Under the pieces are notes generated by a model, which did not search any database, had not been told where the DNA came from, and was given only the letters and a program-made list of their open reading frames with translations. A stretch of DNA of 64,000 nt from an uncultured Pantoea sp. Its GTDB lineage: Bacteria > Pseudomonadota > Gammaproteobacteria > Enterobacterales > Enterobacteriaceae. The stretch lies in assembly GCA_913778495.1 (NCBI GenBank), contig CAJYVD010000002.1, positions 34,445-98,444 on the forward strand, given 5' to 3'. A program made the position numbers and the translations under genes. This document shows, piece by piece, positions 55,809 through 64,000 of the stretch. Positions within the stretch are counted from its first letter, which is position 1; every line of letters begins with the position of its first letter.

Positions 55809-56639
55809 TTAGTGGATCTGGTTGATTTCATCGCCGTACAGCGTGTGCAGCAGGCTGTCGGTTAACTGTGAAGGGTGGCCGTCAAACAGCACGCGGCCGC
55901 GCTGGATGCCAATCGCCCGCGTGCAATATTCTTTCACCAGCTCAATGGAGTGCAGATTCACCATGACGCTGATCCCCTGCTCGCTCACCTGACGCAGCAC
56001 GTCCATGATGCGGCGGGTATTTTTCGGGTCGAGCGAGGCGACCGGCTCATCCGCCAGCAGGATTTTTGGGTTCTGCATCAGCGCGCGGCAGATGGCGACG
56101 CGTTGCATCTGCCCGCCTGACAGGTTCTCGGCGCGCTGCAGGGCGTGCGGCAGCATGTTCATCCACTGCAGCAGCGTAATGGCGCGGGCGCGGTCGGCCT
56201 CCGAAAATACCTTAAAGAAGGATTTAAGCGTGCCGGTTTGGCTCAGGCGGCCCAGCAGCACGTTGGTGAGCACATCAAGGCGCGGCACCAGACAAAAGTC
56301 TTGAAAGATCATGCCGCATTCGCTGCGCCACTCGCGCAGCTGGCGACCGCTGAGCGCGGTCACATCGCGCTCTGCGCGGCCCGCGGCATAGCTAACGATG
56401 GCACCCTCGCTGTGCGTCAGGGTGCCATTGAGCAGGTGCAGCAGCGTCGATTTTCCGGCGCCCGAGCGCCCAATCACCGCCACCAGCTCGCCCTCATGCA
56501 GGTCAAAGCTGACCTTGTCCAGCACGCGCGTCTCGCCCCACGCCTTGCTCAGATTGTTTACCGACAGCACTTTGCTGCCCTGGGCCACGTGCGGCATGGC
56601 AGGTTGATCGTCCACGGGTTTGCGTAATGCCTGTGCCAT
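55809..56639 (-). CDS. phnC: Phosphonate ABC ATPase PhnC, 276 aa
   Basis: ABC ATPase with Walker [10 protein letters not shown], signature [15 protein letters not shown] and Walker [13 protein letters not shown]. Start MAQALRKP has GGAG upstream; the start five codons earlier does not. About 130 bases separate it from phnN, with no visible promoter or gene, so transport genes may be read through from the lyase block. Confidence 0.92.
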   Translation of the reverse strand: MAQALRKPVDDQPAMPHVAQGSKVLSVNNLSKAWGETRVLDKVSFDLHEGELVAVIGRSGAGKSTLLHLLNGTLTHSEGAIVSYAAGRAERDVTALSGRQLREWRSECGMIFQDFCLVPRLDVLTNVLLGRLSQTGTLKSFFKVFSEADRARAITLLQWMNMLPHALQRAENLSGGQMQRVAICRALMQNPKILLADEPVASLDPKNTRRIMDVLRQVSEQGISVMVNLHSIELVKEYCTRAIGIQRGRVLFDGHPSQLTDSLLHTLYGDEINQIH

Positions 56640-56767
56640 AGTGCGCTCCGTCATTTAGCGGGTTACTTGCCCGCTATTACGGGCAAAACCGGTGAAGCGG
56701 TGATGACAGTTCTATGATGAAAGCGTGACAGCGCCCCGCGGGCGGCGATGGCGAGCAAGGCGCCGGG

Positions 56768-57304
56768 TCAGACGGCCACGGCCAGCAGCTGGCGCAGCTG
56801 GTGCACGGTCTCGGCGAGATCGCCGTCGTTATTGAGGGTATGGCAGTGGGCGGGCAGCGGTTCGGCGGCGCGCGCCAGCCGCTGCGTAATTTCCGCTTCC
56901 GTTTCGCGACCGCGCTGGCGCAGCCGCTGCGCCAGTACCGTCGGTGAGACCTGCAGCGCCAGCGGCAACACGCGGGCACCATAATGCTGCTGCACCACCG
57001 GCAGATGCTGGCGCGATCCGTTAACCAACACGGTTAAGCCGCGCGCCAGCCAGAGATCGATCTCCAGCCCCAACGCATAGTGCAGCCCGTGCGCCTGCCA
57101 GCTGATAGCAAACAGGCCCAGCGCCTCTCGTCGTCGAAACTCCGCGCAGGTGAGCGCCACATGGTTCTCCCCGCCGGCGTCGGCGGGCCGCGTGATGTAA
57201 CGATGGGCGACCAGCAGCTGCGGCGGCGGCGCCGCACGCAGCGCGTTCAGCAGGCTGTCTTTACCCGCGCCGGACGGTCCGGTAAGCCAGATCAAGCGGG
57301 CCAT
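56768..57304 (-). CDS. phnN: Ribose 1,5-bisphosphokinase PhnN, 178 aa
   Basis: Guanylate-kinase-like fold with P-loop GPSGAGKDS near residue 8. It phosphorylates ribose 1,5-bisphosphate to PRPP, the last step of C-P lyase product salvage. Start at 57304 by ATGA overlap with the end of phnM. Confidence 0.92.
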   Translation of the reverse strand: MARLIWLTGPSGAGKDSLLNALRAAPPPQLLVAHRYITRPADAGGENHVALTCAEFRRREALGLFAISWQAHGLHYALGLEIDLWLARGLTVLVNGSRQHLPVVQQHYGARVLPLALQVSPTVLAQRLRQRGRETEAEITQRLARAAEPLPAHCHTLNNDGDLAETVHQLRQLLAVAV

Positions 57305-58440
57305 CAGAACACCTGCCTGCCCTGCGACCACACGTGGCGCACATGCGCGTGACCGTGCTCGGTGTGCGCCAGCACCAGATCGGCGCGCAACCCTTCGGCA
57401 ATCGCGCCGCGATCGTTTAAGCCGATGGCCCGCGCCGGATTGCGCGTCACCAGCGCCACGGCCTGCGGCAGCGTCAGGGTATTGCGCGCGTCATCCACCA
57501 GACGAAACACCGCGTCCAGCAGGCTGGCGGGATAGTAGTCCGACGACAGAATGTCCAGCAGCCCTTCCGCCGCCAGCGTCGCGGCCGCCACGTTGCCGGA
57601 GTGAGAGCCACCGCGCACAATGTTCGGTGCGCCCATCAGCACCTGCATACCGCACTCGCGCGAGGCTCGGGCTGCTTCCTGCGTAGTAGGAAACTCGGCG
57701 ATGTGGGTGCCCACCGCATGGGACTCCGCCACGTGCGCGCGGGTGGCATCATCGTGGCTGGCAAGCGGAATGCCCCGCGCGCGGCACAGCTGGGCAATGG
57801 CGTTGCGGTTCGGCGTGGAGTAACGCGCCGCCAGCGCGCGCTGGTCGCGCTCATAAGCATCCATCTCCGCATCGTTCAGGTGATATTTGCCCTGATAATA
57901 GAGCCGGTACATCTCCAGCGAGGCGTACTGACGCTGACCGGGCGAGTGGTCCATCAGCGACACCAGGGAGAGTTCAGGCGTCGCCAGCAGGGTTTCAAAC
58001 AGCGGCAAGGTGGTGCTGTGCGGCAGCTCGCAGCGCAGATGCAGGCGGTGGTCGGCCCGATTGAGCCCGCGCCGGGTGCTGACCTGAATGGCCTCGATCA
58101 TTTTGGTGAGGTTTTCCAGCCGATGGCCGCCGTCGCGCACGTCACCGACGCCGATGGCGTCCAGTACCGTGGTAATGCCGCTGGCCACCATCTGCGCATC
58201 ATGGCTGCTCATGGCGGAGTGCGCGGGCCAATCCACTTTGGGCCGCGGCGTAAAGCATTTATCGAGGTTATCGGTGTGCAGCTCCACCAGCCCCGGCAGC
58301 AGATAGCTGTTGTCACCGTCCAGCGCACCAGGCAGCGCGCTCGGGCTGTCGCTGAAGCTGGCAATGCGACCGTCGCGGATCTCCAGCGATCCGGCAACCA
58401 CTTCCTGCTCAAGCACTAAACGAACATTATTGACGATCAT
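57304..58440 (-). CDS. phnM: RPnTP hydrolase PhnM, 378 aa
   Basis: Amidohydrolase-superfamily enzyme that removes pyrophosphate from the ribosyl-phosphonate triphosphate. Length equals E. coli PhnM; metal motif is in [11 protein letters not shown] near residue 52, with later SHDDATRAH. Overlaps phnL. Confidence 0.95.
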   Translation of the reverse strand: MIVNNVRLVLEQEVVAGSLEIRDGRIASFSDSPSALPGALDGDNSYLLPGLVELHTDNLDKCFTPRPKVDWPAHSAMSSHDAQMVASGITTVLDAIGVGDVRDGGHRLENLTKMIEAIQVSTRRGLNRADHRLHLRCELPHSTTLPLFETLLATPELSLVSLMDHSPGQRQYASLEMYRLYYQGKYHLNDAEMDAYERDQRALAARYSTPNRNAIAQLCRARGIPLASHDDATRAHVAESHAVGTHIAEFPTTQEAARASRECGMQVLMGAPNIVRGGSHSGNVAAATLAAEGLLDILSSDYYPASLLDAVFRLVDDARNTLTLPQAVALVTRNPARAIGLNDRGAIAEGLRADLVLAHTEHGHAHVRHVWSQGRQVF

Positions 58441-59156
58441 GCTTCAACTCCAGCGTGGACAGGATGCATCACGTGCAGGCGATCGGCGACGCGCGCCCGC
58501 ACCGTTTCATCATGAAAAATGCCAACGATGGCCGTGCCACGCGCGCGCGCCTGCTCAATCAGCGCTACCACGGCGGCGCTGTTAACGGCGTCAAGCGAGG
58601 CGGTGGGTTCATCCAGCAGCAGCACCGGGTACTCAGCGATAAACCCGCGCGCAATGTTAACGCGCTGCTGTTCTCCGCCGGAAAAGGTCGACGGCGCCAG
58701 CGACCAGAGCCGCTCCGGAACGTTGAGCTGCGTGAGCAGATCGCGGGCGCGTGCTTCACAGATCGCCCGCGCGACGCCGCGCTCCAGCAGCGGCTGCATC
58801 ACGATCTCCAGCGTAGGTACGCGCGGGATCACGCGCAGAAACTGGCTGACCCAGCCCACCGTGTGACGCCGCACGGCCAGAATGTCCCGCGCCGGGGCCT
58901 GTGCCATATCGATCCACTGCTGCTGATGTAACAGCCAAATATGGCCGCTGTTGGCCTGATAGTTACCGTACAGCGCGCGCAGCAGCGTGGATTTCCCGCT
59001 GCCGGAACGACCGTGCAGCACCACGCATTCGCCGCCGTTCACCGTCAGGCTGGCGTTGTGCAGTACCGGTAACGTCGTGCCGCCCTGATTGTGCAGCACA
59101 AAGGTTTTACTGAGGTTTTCTACGCGCAGGCGAGGTTGCATTGTCGTGTCCGTCAT
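58437..59156 (-). CDS. phnL: C-P lyase ABC-type protein PhnL, 239 aa
   Basis: ABC-ATPase-like subunit that, with PhnK, binds the C-P lyase core. Walker A is GRSGSGKST, signature [15 protein letters not shown], Walker [12 protein letters not shown]. Start [10 protein letters not shown] is fixed by ATGA overlap with phnK; an internal Met five codons later is an alternative. Confidence 0.94.
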   Translation of the reverse strand: MTDTTMQPRLRVENLSKTFVLHNQGGTTLPVLHNASLTVNGGECVVLHGRSGSGKSTLLRALYGNYQANSGHIWLLHQQQWIDMAQAPARDILAVRRHTVGWVSQFLRVIPRVPTLEIVMQPLLERGVARAICEARARDLLTQLNVPERLWSLAPSTFSGGEQQRVNIARGFIAEYPVLLLDEPTASLDAVNSAAVVALIEQARARGTAIVGIFHDETVRARVADRLHVMHPVHAGVEA

Positions 59157-59917
59157 GAGTGAAGCACCGAGGAAACCAGCAGTTGGGTATACGGATGGTG
59201 CGGATCGTCGAGCACCCGATCGGTTAAGCCGCTCTCCACCACCTTGCCCTGCTGCATCACCAGCAGCCGGTGCGCCAGCAGCCGCGCGACACCCAGGTCG
59301 TGCGTGACGATCACCACCGCCAGATTCAGTTCACGCACCAGCGTGCGCAGCAGATCCAGCAGGCGCGCCTGCACCGACACATCCAGGCCGCCGGTGGGCT
59401 CATCCATAAACACCAACTTCGGCTCGGTGACTAAATTGCGGGCGATCTGTAACCGCTGCTGCATGCCGCCGGAAAAGGTGGTGGGCAGATCGTCAATGCG
59501 CTGCACCGGGATCTCCACATCCTGTAACCAGCGCATGGCCTGCTGGCGAATCTCACCGTAGTGGCGATGGCCGATGGCCATTAGCCGCTCGCCGATGTTG
59601 CCGCCAGCGGTAACGTGCGGACGCAGTCCCGCAAGCGGATGCTGATGTACCACGCCCCACTCGGTGCGCAGCAGGCGACGCCGTTCGCTTTCGCTCACCT
59701 GCCAGAGATCCGCGCCGCGATAGTGGATTGTCCCCTGCTGCGGCGCGAGGCGCGCCGACAGGCTGTGCAGCAGCGTGGTTTTGCCCGAGCCGGACTCCCC
59801 GACAATGCCGAGCACTTCACCGGGATAGAGCGTAAAGCTCACGTCCTCAAACCCTTTGCCGGGCGCATAAAGATGCGTAAGGCGGTTGACCGCGAGCAGC
59901 GGTTGTTCACTGTGCAT
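59153..59917 (-). CDS. phnK: C-P lyase ABC-type protein PhnK, 254 aa
   Basis: Walker [10 protein letters not shown], signature [15 protein letters not shown], Walker [13 protein letters not shown]. PhnK docks on the PhnGHIJ core and remodels it on ATP hydrolysis. Start [10 protein letters not shown] overlaps the phnJ end by 11 bases. Confidence 0.94.
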   Translation of the reverse strand: MHSEQPLLAVNRLTHLYAPGKGFEDVSFTLYPGEVLGIVGESGSGKTTLLHSLSARLAPQQGTIHYRGADLWQVSESERRRLLRTEWGVVHQHPLAGLRPHVTAGGNIGERLMAIGHRHYGEIRQQAMRWLQDVEIPVQRIDDLPTTFSGGMQQRLQIARNLVTEPKLVFMDEPTGGLDVSVQARLLDLLRTLVRELNLAVVIVTHDLGVARLLAHRLLVMQQGKVVESGLTDRVLDDPHHPYTQLLVSSVLHS

Positions 59918-60755
59918 GCTGTTGTTCCTGCTGCTGGTGGCAAAAATCGGTATCGGAGCAGACAAACATGCGCGTACCGGCATCATCCATCACCACTTCA
60001 TCGAGATAGCTGTGCTGCGAACCACACAGCGCGCACGGCTGGTCCCAGCGCTGAACGCTGAACGGGTGATCGTCGAAATCGAGGCTCTCGACTTTGGTAT
60101 ACGGCGGCAGCGCATAAATGCGTTTTTCACGCCCGGCACCGAACAGTTGCAGGGCGGGCATCATGTGCATTTTTGGATTGTCGAATTTAGGGATGGGCGA
60201 CGGGTCCATGACGTAGCGATCGTGCACTTTTACCGGATACGCATACGTGGTGGCGATGTGCCCTACGCGCGCGATGTCTTCATACAGTTTGACCTGCATG
60301 ATGCCGTACTCCTCCAGCGCGTGCAGCGTGCGGGTTTCCGTTTCGCGCGGCTCGATGAAGCGCAGCGGCTCGGGGATCGGCACCTGATAAATCAGCACCT
60401 GATCTTCCACAAGCGGCGTTTCAGGAATGCGATGACGCGTCTGGATCAGCGTGGCCTCGCGCGTCGATTCGGTGGTGGCAGCCCCGCTCACACGCTGAAA
60501 AAAGCGGCGAATAGAAACCGCGTTGGTGGTGTCATCCGCCCCCTGATCGATCACTTTCAGCACATCGTTCTCGCCAATCATGCAGGCGGTGATCTGAATG
60601 CCACCGGTGCCCCAGCCGTAAGGCATCGGCATTTCACGTCCCGCAAACGGCACCTGATAACCGGGAATGGCCACCGCCTTCAGAATGGCGCGCCGCAGGG
60701 TGCGCTTGGTTTGCTCATCCAGATAACCGCTGTTGTAGCCCGTTAATTCACTCAT
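59907..60755 (-). CDS. phnJ: C-P lyase radical SAM subunit PhnJ, 282 aa
   Basis: Catalyses homolytic cleavage of the carbon-phosphorus bond. The cysteines CxxC...C...C in CALCGSQHSYLDEVV and FVCSDTDFC match the cluster ligands of E. coli PhnJ (Cys241, 244, 266, 272 there). Length equals the family (281). Overlaps phnI slightly. Confidence 0.95.
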   Translation of the reverse strand: MSELTGYNSGYLDEQTKRTLRRAILKAVAIPGYQVPFAGREMPMPYGWGTGGIQITACMIGENDVLKVIDQGADDTTNAVSIRRFFQRVSGAATTESTREATLIQTRHRIPETPLVEDQVLIYQVPIPEPLRFIEPRETETRTLHALEEYGIMQVKLYEDIARVGHIATTYAYPVKVHDRYVMDPSPIPKFDNPKMHMMPALQLFGAGREKRIYALPPYTKVESLDFDDHPFSVQRWDQPCALCGSQHSYLDEVVMDDAGTRMFVCSDTDFCHQQQEQQHAQ

Positions 60756-61818
60756 GATTCGGCTCTCCTGCGCGCAGCTGTTTCAACAGCGCCAGCTCCG
60801 CCTGAAAATCGACGTAGTGCGGCAGTTTAAGGTGCGAGACAAAGCCCGCCGCTTCGACATTGTCGGCATGCGACAGCACAAACTCTTCGTCCTGCGCCGG
60901 TCCGGCAATACGCTCCTGATAGTCCGGCGCCTGGAGCGCACGATCCACCAGCGCCATCGCCATCGCCTTGCGCTCGGCGCGGCCAAACACCAGCCCGTAG
61001 CCGCGCGTGAAATGGGGTTCACCCTGCTCCGGCACGGTCATGCCGTTGACCATGTCGCACTCGGTCAGCAGGATTTCGCCGATTTCAATGGCAAATCCCA
61101 GCTCCTCAGGGCAGACAGAGACGCTGACATAGCCGGTGCGGATCTCGCCGGCAAACGGATGGTTGCGTCCGTAACCGCGCTGCGTGGAGTAGCCCAGCGC
61201 CAGCAGGAAACCCTCATCGCCGCGTACCAGCTGCTGCAAACGCGCGGCGCGGCTCGCTGGATACCCCGGTGGCGCACGCGTGATGTCGCACGGTTCACTG
61301 TCATCATCCTGCTCATCTGCCAGGAGCCCTTCGGCGGTCATCATGCTGGCGACGTGTGGACAGGCTTCGGCTAACGCCGCGTCGCTGCGCGGCGCGACGG
61401 GTGCGTCGCCGTTGGCCAACAGCGTAAAGTCCAGCAGACGGTGGCTGTAGTCATAAGTGGGCCCCAGGACCTGACCGCCGGGCAGATCTTTGTAAATCGC
61501 CGAAATGCGCCGTTCCAGCCGCATCGCGCCCGTAGCCAGCGCCTGGCTGTCGGCGAGGCGCGGCAGCGTGGTGCGGTAGGCGCGCAGCAGGAAGATGGCT
61601 TCCACCAGATCGCCGCTGGCCTGTTTTATCGCCAGCGCCGCCAGCGGCGGATCGTAGATGCCGCCTTCGGTCATCACACGGTCTACCGCCAGCCCAAGCT
61701 GTTCGGCCACCTGATCGCAACCGAGCGCGGGCACGCGGCGGTCGCCCCGTCGCAGATCGGCCTGCAGTTGGTGCGCGCTATCTATGGCTTTTTCACCGCC
61801 TTTTACCGCGACGTACAT
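60748..61818 (-). CDS. phnI: C-P lyase core subunit PhnI, 356 aa
   Basis: Nucleoside-transfer subunit that, with PhnGHL, links phosphonate to ribose via ATP. Family opening MYVAVKGGEKAIDSAHQL. Start ATG at 61818 has GGAGG 7 bases upstream; an upstream GTG is less likely. ATGA overlap with phnH. Confidence 0.95.
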   Translation of the reverse strand: MYVAVKGGEKAIDSAHQLQADLRRGDRRVPALGCDQVAEQLGLAVDRVMTEGGIYDPPLAALAIKQASGDLVEAIFLLRAYRTTLPRLADSQALATGAMRLERRISAIYKDLPGGQVLGPTYDYSHRLLDFTLLANGDAPVAPRSDAALAEACPHVASMMTAEGLLADEQDDDSEPCDITRAPPGYPASRAARLQQLVRGDEGFLLALGYSTQRGYGRNHPFAGEIRTGYVSVSVCPEELGFAIEIGEILLTECDMVNGMTVPEQGEPHFTRGYGLVFGRAERKAMAMALVDRALQAPDYQERIAGPAQDEEFVLSHADNVEAAGFVSHLKLPHYVDFQAELALLKQLRAGEPNHE

Positions 61819-62393
61819 CAGCACACCTCCACATCAGTGGTGCGCGGCAGCGCCATCATGGCTTCGCCGCAGGTAAAGATCAGATCCACCCCTTGCGGGA
61901 ACGGGTGAGGCCGCTCGCGGAGATAGCGCAAAATGGCCGCCGGTAGCTGCGGCGCAATGGCGCGCGGCTCGCGCAGGCCTGGCCCAGAGAGACGCAGGGT
62001 TAATCCGCCGCTCAGCGCCGCGACCTCCACGATCAGCGTGGTGCTTTTTTCCGGGGCGAGGTTGTCACCGGCGGCAAAGTGCGCCGGATCGGGATCGGTC
62101 GCCGCGTGCGCAAGCGCAAAGGGCGCGGTGCGCGCCTCCACCAGCGCGACGCCGGTGTGAAAGCGCAGGTTACTGCGCAGGATCTCGCTGTCGAGGTGCG
62201 GGTCAAGCCACAGCGCACTCTCCTGATCCACCAGCGTCAGCAGCACGGCGGTTGCGGCCGGTGAAAGCGCCCCCCACCCTTGCGCCAGCGGCAGCGATAC
62301 CACCACGCCCGGCTCGCTCATGGCTTTGAGAATGCGTCGAAAGGCGCGCTGCGCATCGGCCACCGGATGGGTAAAACTTGCCAGTAATGTCAT
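61818..62393 (-). CDS. phnH: C-P lyase core subunit PhnH, 191 aa
   Basis: PhnH fold subunit of the core, length near E. coli (194). Typical opening FTHPVADAQRAFRRILKAMSEPG. Coupled on both sides by ATGA. Confidence 0.94.
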   Translation of the reverse strand: MTLLASFTHPVADAQRAFRRILKAMSEPGVVVSLPLAQGWGALSPAATAVLLTLVDQESALWLDPHLDSEILRSNLRFHTGVALVEARTAPFALAHAATDPDPAHFAAGDNLAPEKSTTLIVEVAALSGGLTLRLSGPGLREPRAIAPQLPAAILRYLRERPHPFPQGVDLIFTCGEAMMALPRTTDVEVC

Positions 62394-62839
62394 GCGTTAT
62401 CTCCGCGCATCAGGGTAAAGAAATCGACTTTCGAGCTGGCGATCTGCTGTGCGCGCACTTGGCGCTGCTCGTGGCGCAGGGCCGCCAGCGGGGCAATAAT
62501 TTTTTCGTGGATCAGCGCGTGGGTTTCCGGCTGCTGCATCAGCGCGTCCACCAGCGCGCAGCGTTCGGCGTGCGCTTTGTCGCGTCCCAGCACATAGCTG
62601 AATCCCAGCGTGCCGTCGGTAAGTTGCACCACGGCGCGGGTGACGGTGGCATCGCCCATGACAAAACGTTTGCCGCTGCCGCCCATGCGTGCCTGCAGGC
62701 GCGTCAGGCCGATCTCCGCAGGACGCACTGGGGTGTAAGCGGGTTGTAACGCTACGGTCTGCCAGAGTGCGTCCAGCTGGCTCGCCGTGCTGTGCGCGAG
62801 CACCGACATCCAGTGCTGGCGTTCGGTAAGCTGTGTCAT
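62390..62839 (-). CDS. phnG: C-P lyase core subunit PhnG, 149 aa
   Basis: Smallest core subunit. Typical blocks are RQHWMSVLAHSTASQLDALW and GDATVTRAVVQLTDGTLGFSYVLGRDKAHAERCALVDALMQ. Coupled to phnF and phnH by ATGA. Confidence 0.94.
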   Translation of the reverse strand: MTQLTERQHWMSVLAHSTASQLDALWQTVALQPAYTPVRPAEIGLTRLQARMGGSGKRFVMGDATVTRAVVQLTDGTLGFSYVLGRDKAHAERCALVDALMQQPETHALIHEKIIAPLAALRHEQRQVRAQQIASSKVDFFTLMRGDNA

Positions 62840-63561
62840 GCGTGCTCCATCGTCAGTTCAATCATGTCGCCACGCGTCACGCTAACGGCATATTCCGCGA
62901 TCTGACCGTCGCACTGGGTATTCAGGGTGCGTACGCACAGCAGCGGCGCGTGCAGCGAAATTTCCAGCTGTTTACACTCTTTGGCCTGCGCACGACGGGT
63001 ACTGATGCGGGTTTGCTTGCGGGTCAGCGCGATCCCCAGCTGGCTCTGCATAAACGCGTGCAGCGACCCGCTGCGAAATTGTTGCAGCGTGGGCCACCAG
63101 CGAATGTCAGCCAGATAGTGATTGATGACGCACACCGGGACGCCGTTGACGCGACGCAGCGTGCGCAGATGAATCACGTTATCGCCTTCCTCACAGCCCA
63201 GCGCGCTGGCCACGTCCTGACTTGCCGGACGCAGCACCGCCAGCAAGCGCTCGCTGGTGGGATCGCTGCCCTGCTCCAGCAGGTTTTGACTGAAGCGCGC
63301 CTGGGCGTGGAGCGGATAGTCGTAAGGGCGCATCAGCACCAGAATGCCTACGCCGTGACGGCGCTGCAGCAGCCCTTTGTTCACCAGTTCGTCCACCGCA
63401 CGGCGTAGCGTATGGCGGTTAACGGCGTAACGGTCAGCCAGCTGCTGCTCAGAAGGCAGATAATCACCACAGCGGTATTGCGCCTGCAGCGACTGCTCCA
63501 GCTGCGCGGCAACCGCCTGGTAAACAGTGGTCGGATGTCTGGATATCTCCATGACGCTCAA
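62836..63561 (-). CDS. phnF: GntR/HutC-family regulator PhnF, 241 aa
   Basis: N-terminal winged helix (about 10-75: YLPSEQQLADRYAVNRHTLRRAVDELVNKGLLQRRHG) and a UTRA ligand domain (about 90-235). First gene of the operon, probably a phosphonate-sensing regulator of it. Length equals the E. coli protein. Confidence 0.94.
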   Translation of the reverse strand: MSVMEISRHPTTVYQAVAAQLEQSLQAQYRCGDYLPSEQQLADRYAVNRHTLRRAVDELVNKGLLQRRHGVGILVLMRPYDYPLHAQARFSQNLLEQGSDPTSERLLAVLRPASQDVASALGCEEGDNVIHLRTLRRVNGVPVCVINHYLADIRWWPTLQQFRSGSLHAFMQSQLGIALTRKQTRISTRRAQAKECKQLEISLHAPLLCVRTLNTQCDGQIAEYAVSVTRGDMIELTMEHA

Positions 63562-63614
63562 AGCCTCATTCAGGTCAGGTTGAGGTAGGCAGCGGTTCAG
63601 GCTGCGGCATGGCG

Positions 63615-63660
63615 ATTACAATGCGCGTGCGGGATGACAGTGCGGTGACGGCACGGTGAC
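63615..63660 (-). promoter_or_regulatory. Pho-box-like repeats and -10 of the phn operon
   Basis: Read on the minus strand, GTCAC, GTCAC and GTCAT occur at exact 11-base intervals (plus-strand 63656-63660, 63645-63649, 63634-63638), the PhoB half-site pattern, followed after about 13 bases by TGTAAT (63615-63620), one base from TATAAT. It sits 54 bases before phnF and suggests phosphate-starvation control. Confidence 0.7.
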
Positions 63661-63876
63661 GAATCAAAGAATGTGGCCAAGGCGTTGGTGGGGCGCTGCG
63701 GGGGCCGGCCCGCAAAGCCGGGGACGGTGAGCGGGTTCCGGCCGCTCAGCCGGTTTTGTTTTGCGCGGGCTCGCGCGTTGGCCGCTGCGCTGGCCTGACC
63801 CTGAGCGGATTCCGCCCGCTAACCGCACGGCAGTTTCAGCCGCACCGCTGCGGCGTACGGGCAAAGGGCCGAGGGC
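63661..63876. other. G+C-rich gap between phn and the insertion sequence
   Basis: No supportable gene. It contains several G+C-rich near-palindromes (for example around 63697-63720) that could be repeat or hairpin elements. An 80-codon minus-strand frame crossing it has no family features. Confidence 0.4.
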
Positions 63877-64000
63877 TGCACTGAACCCCAAAACCTGGAC
63901 ACGCATTACATTTCTTTCAGCGCCCGGTATTCCACCGGGCTCATACCCGTCCTGAGACAGATTCGTTCGTTATTGTAGTACCTGATGTAAGCGTTGATAT
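63877..64000 (-). mobile_element. IS3-family insertion sequence, one end
   Basis: The terminal sequence tgcactgaaccccaaaacctgg beginning near 63877 resembles inverted-repeat ends of the IS150 group. The transposase tail begins just inside. Continues beyond the window. Confidence 0.75.
63906..64000 (-). CDS. IS3-family transposase OrfB, C-terminal 30 residues
   Basis: The frame ends INAYIRYYNNERICLRTGMS, then PVEYRALKEM and TAA at 63906-63908: the standard tail of IS150-group OrfB (YNxxRxxxxLxxMSPxEYR). The rest lies outside the window. Confidence 0.85.
   Translation of the reverse strand, partial: INAYIRYYNNERICLRTGMSPVEYRALKEM

Noticed and set aside
63664-63906. 80-codon gene in the phn-IS gap
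   Set aside because: G+C-rich frame formed by palindromic sequence with no family features and no ribosome site; it also crosses the IS end.
1-64000. CRISPR arrays
   Set aside because: No regularly spaced direct repeats of 25-40 bases were seen on either strand.

Overview
The window is chromosomal DNA of an enterobacterium. The order fliG-fliR / rcsA / dsrB / yodD / mpgP / dgcQ / yodC / yedI / vsr / yedJ / mtfA / tRNA-Asn / yeeO / amn matches the Enterobacterales backbone, and the glucosylglycerate gene pair, plant-associate style accessory genes and codon use suggest an Erwiniaceae-type genome (Pantoea, Erwinia or a close relative). The genus is inference.

Layout. (1) 1-9024: a tight flagellar operon, fliG (cut by the window edge) to fliK, then fliLMNOPQR. 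(2) 9025-23402: backbone with capsule regulator rcsA, a chemoreceptor, small stress genes, a DsrA-like small RNA on the minus strand, a compatible-solute pair (mpgP plus a glucosyl-3-phosphoglycerate synthase-like gene), a diguanylate cyclase, yedI, an orphan vsr, yedJ, mtfA and tRNA-Asn(GTT). (3) 23403-about 37700: a more A+T-rich island beginning with a broken P4-type integrase beside the tRNA. It carries a 12-gene minus-strand cluster (36109 down to 23932) and a divergent LysR gene. The cluster encodes two different KamA-type radical-SAM proteins, an ATP-grasp ligase, two membrane transporters, a metallo-beta-lactamase-fold hydrolase, a large FAD/NAD(P) protein, a cupin, a 2-hydroxyacid dehydrogenase, a zeta-type GST, a carboxymuconolactone-decarboxylase-like exported protein and a ferredoxin. 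It looks like an undescribed small-molecule pathway, perhaps for a beta-amino-acid-containing product, and is the main discovery candidate. (4) 37724-43037: backbone yeeO, amn and a purine permease with a PurR-type operator. (5) 43503-53088: a sugar operon (ABC importer, lyxose-isomerase family enzyme, class II aldolase, PfkB kinase) bracketed by an OmpR-type response regulator and a hybrid histidine kinase. (6) 53042-63561: a complete carbon-phosphorus lyase operon in the order phnFGHIJKLMN-CDE-E, without phnO or phnP, preceded by a three-repeat Pho-box-like element. (7) 63877-64000: the end of an IS3-family element.

How they work together. In the cluster, four upstream genes (dehydrogenase, radical SAM, ATP-grasp, exporter) and at least seven downstream genes are joined by ATGA overlaps or gaps of a few bases, implying two co-transcribed blocks under one LysR regulator. 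A plausible scheme, which is inference, is amino-acid isomerisation by the radical-SAM enzymes fed by the local ferredoxin, peptide or amide bond formation by the ATP-grasp enzyme, redox tailoring, and export. The sugar operon has no LacI- or DeoR-type repressor in the window, so the flanking two-component genes are its likely control.
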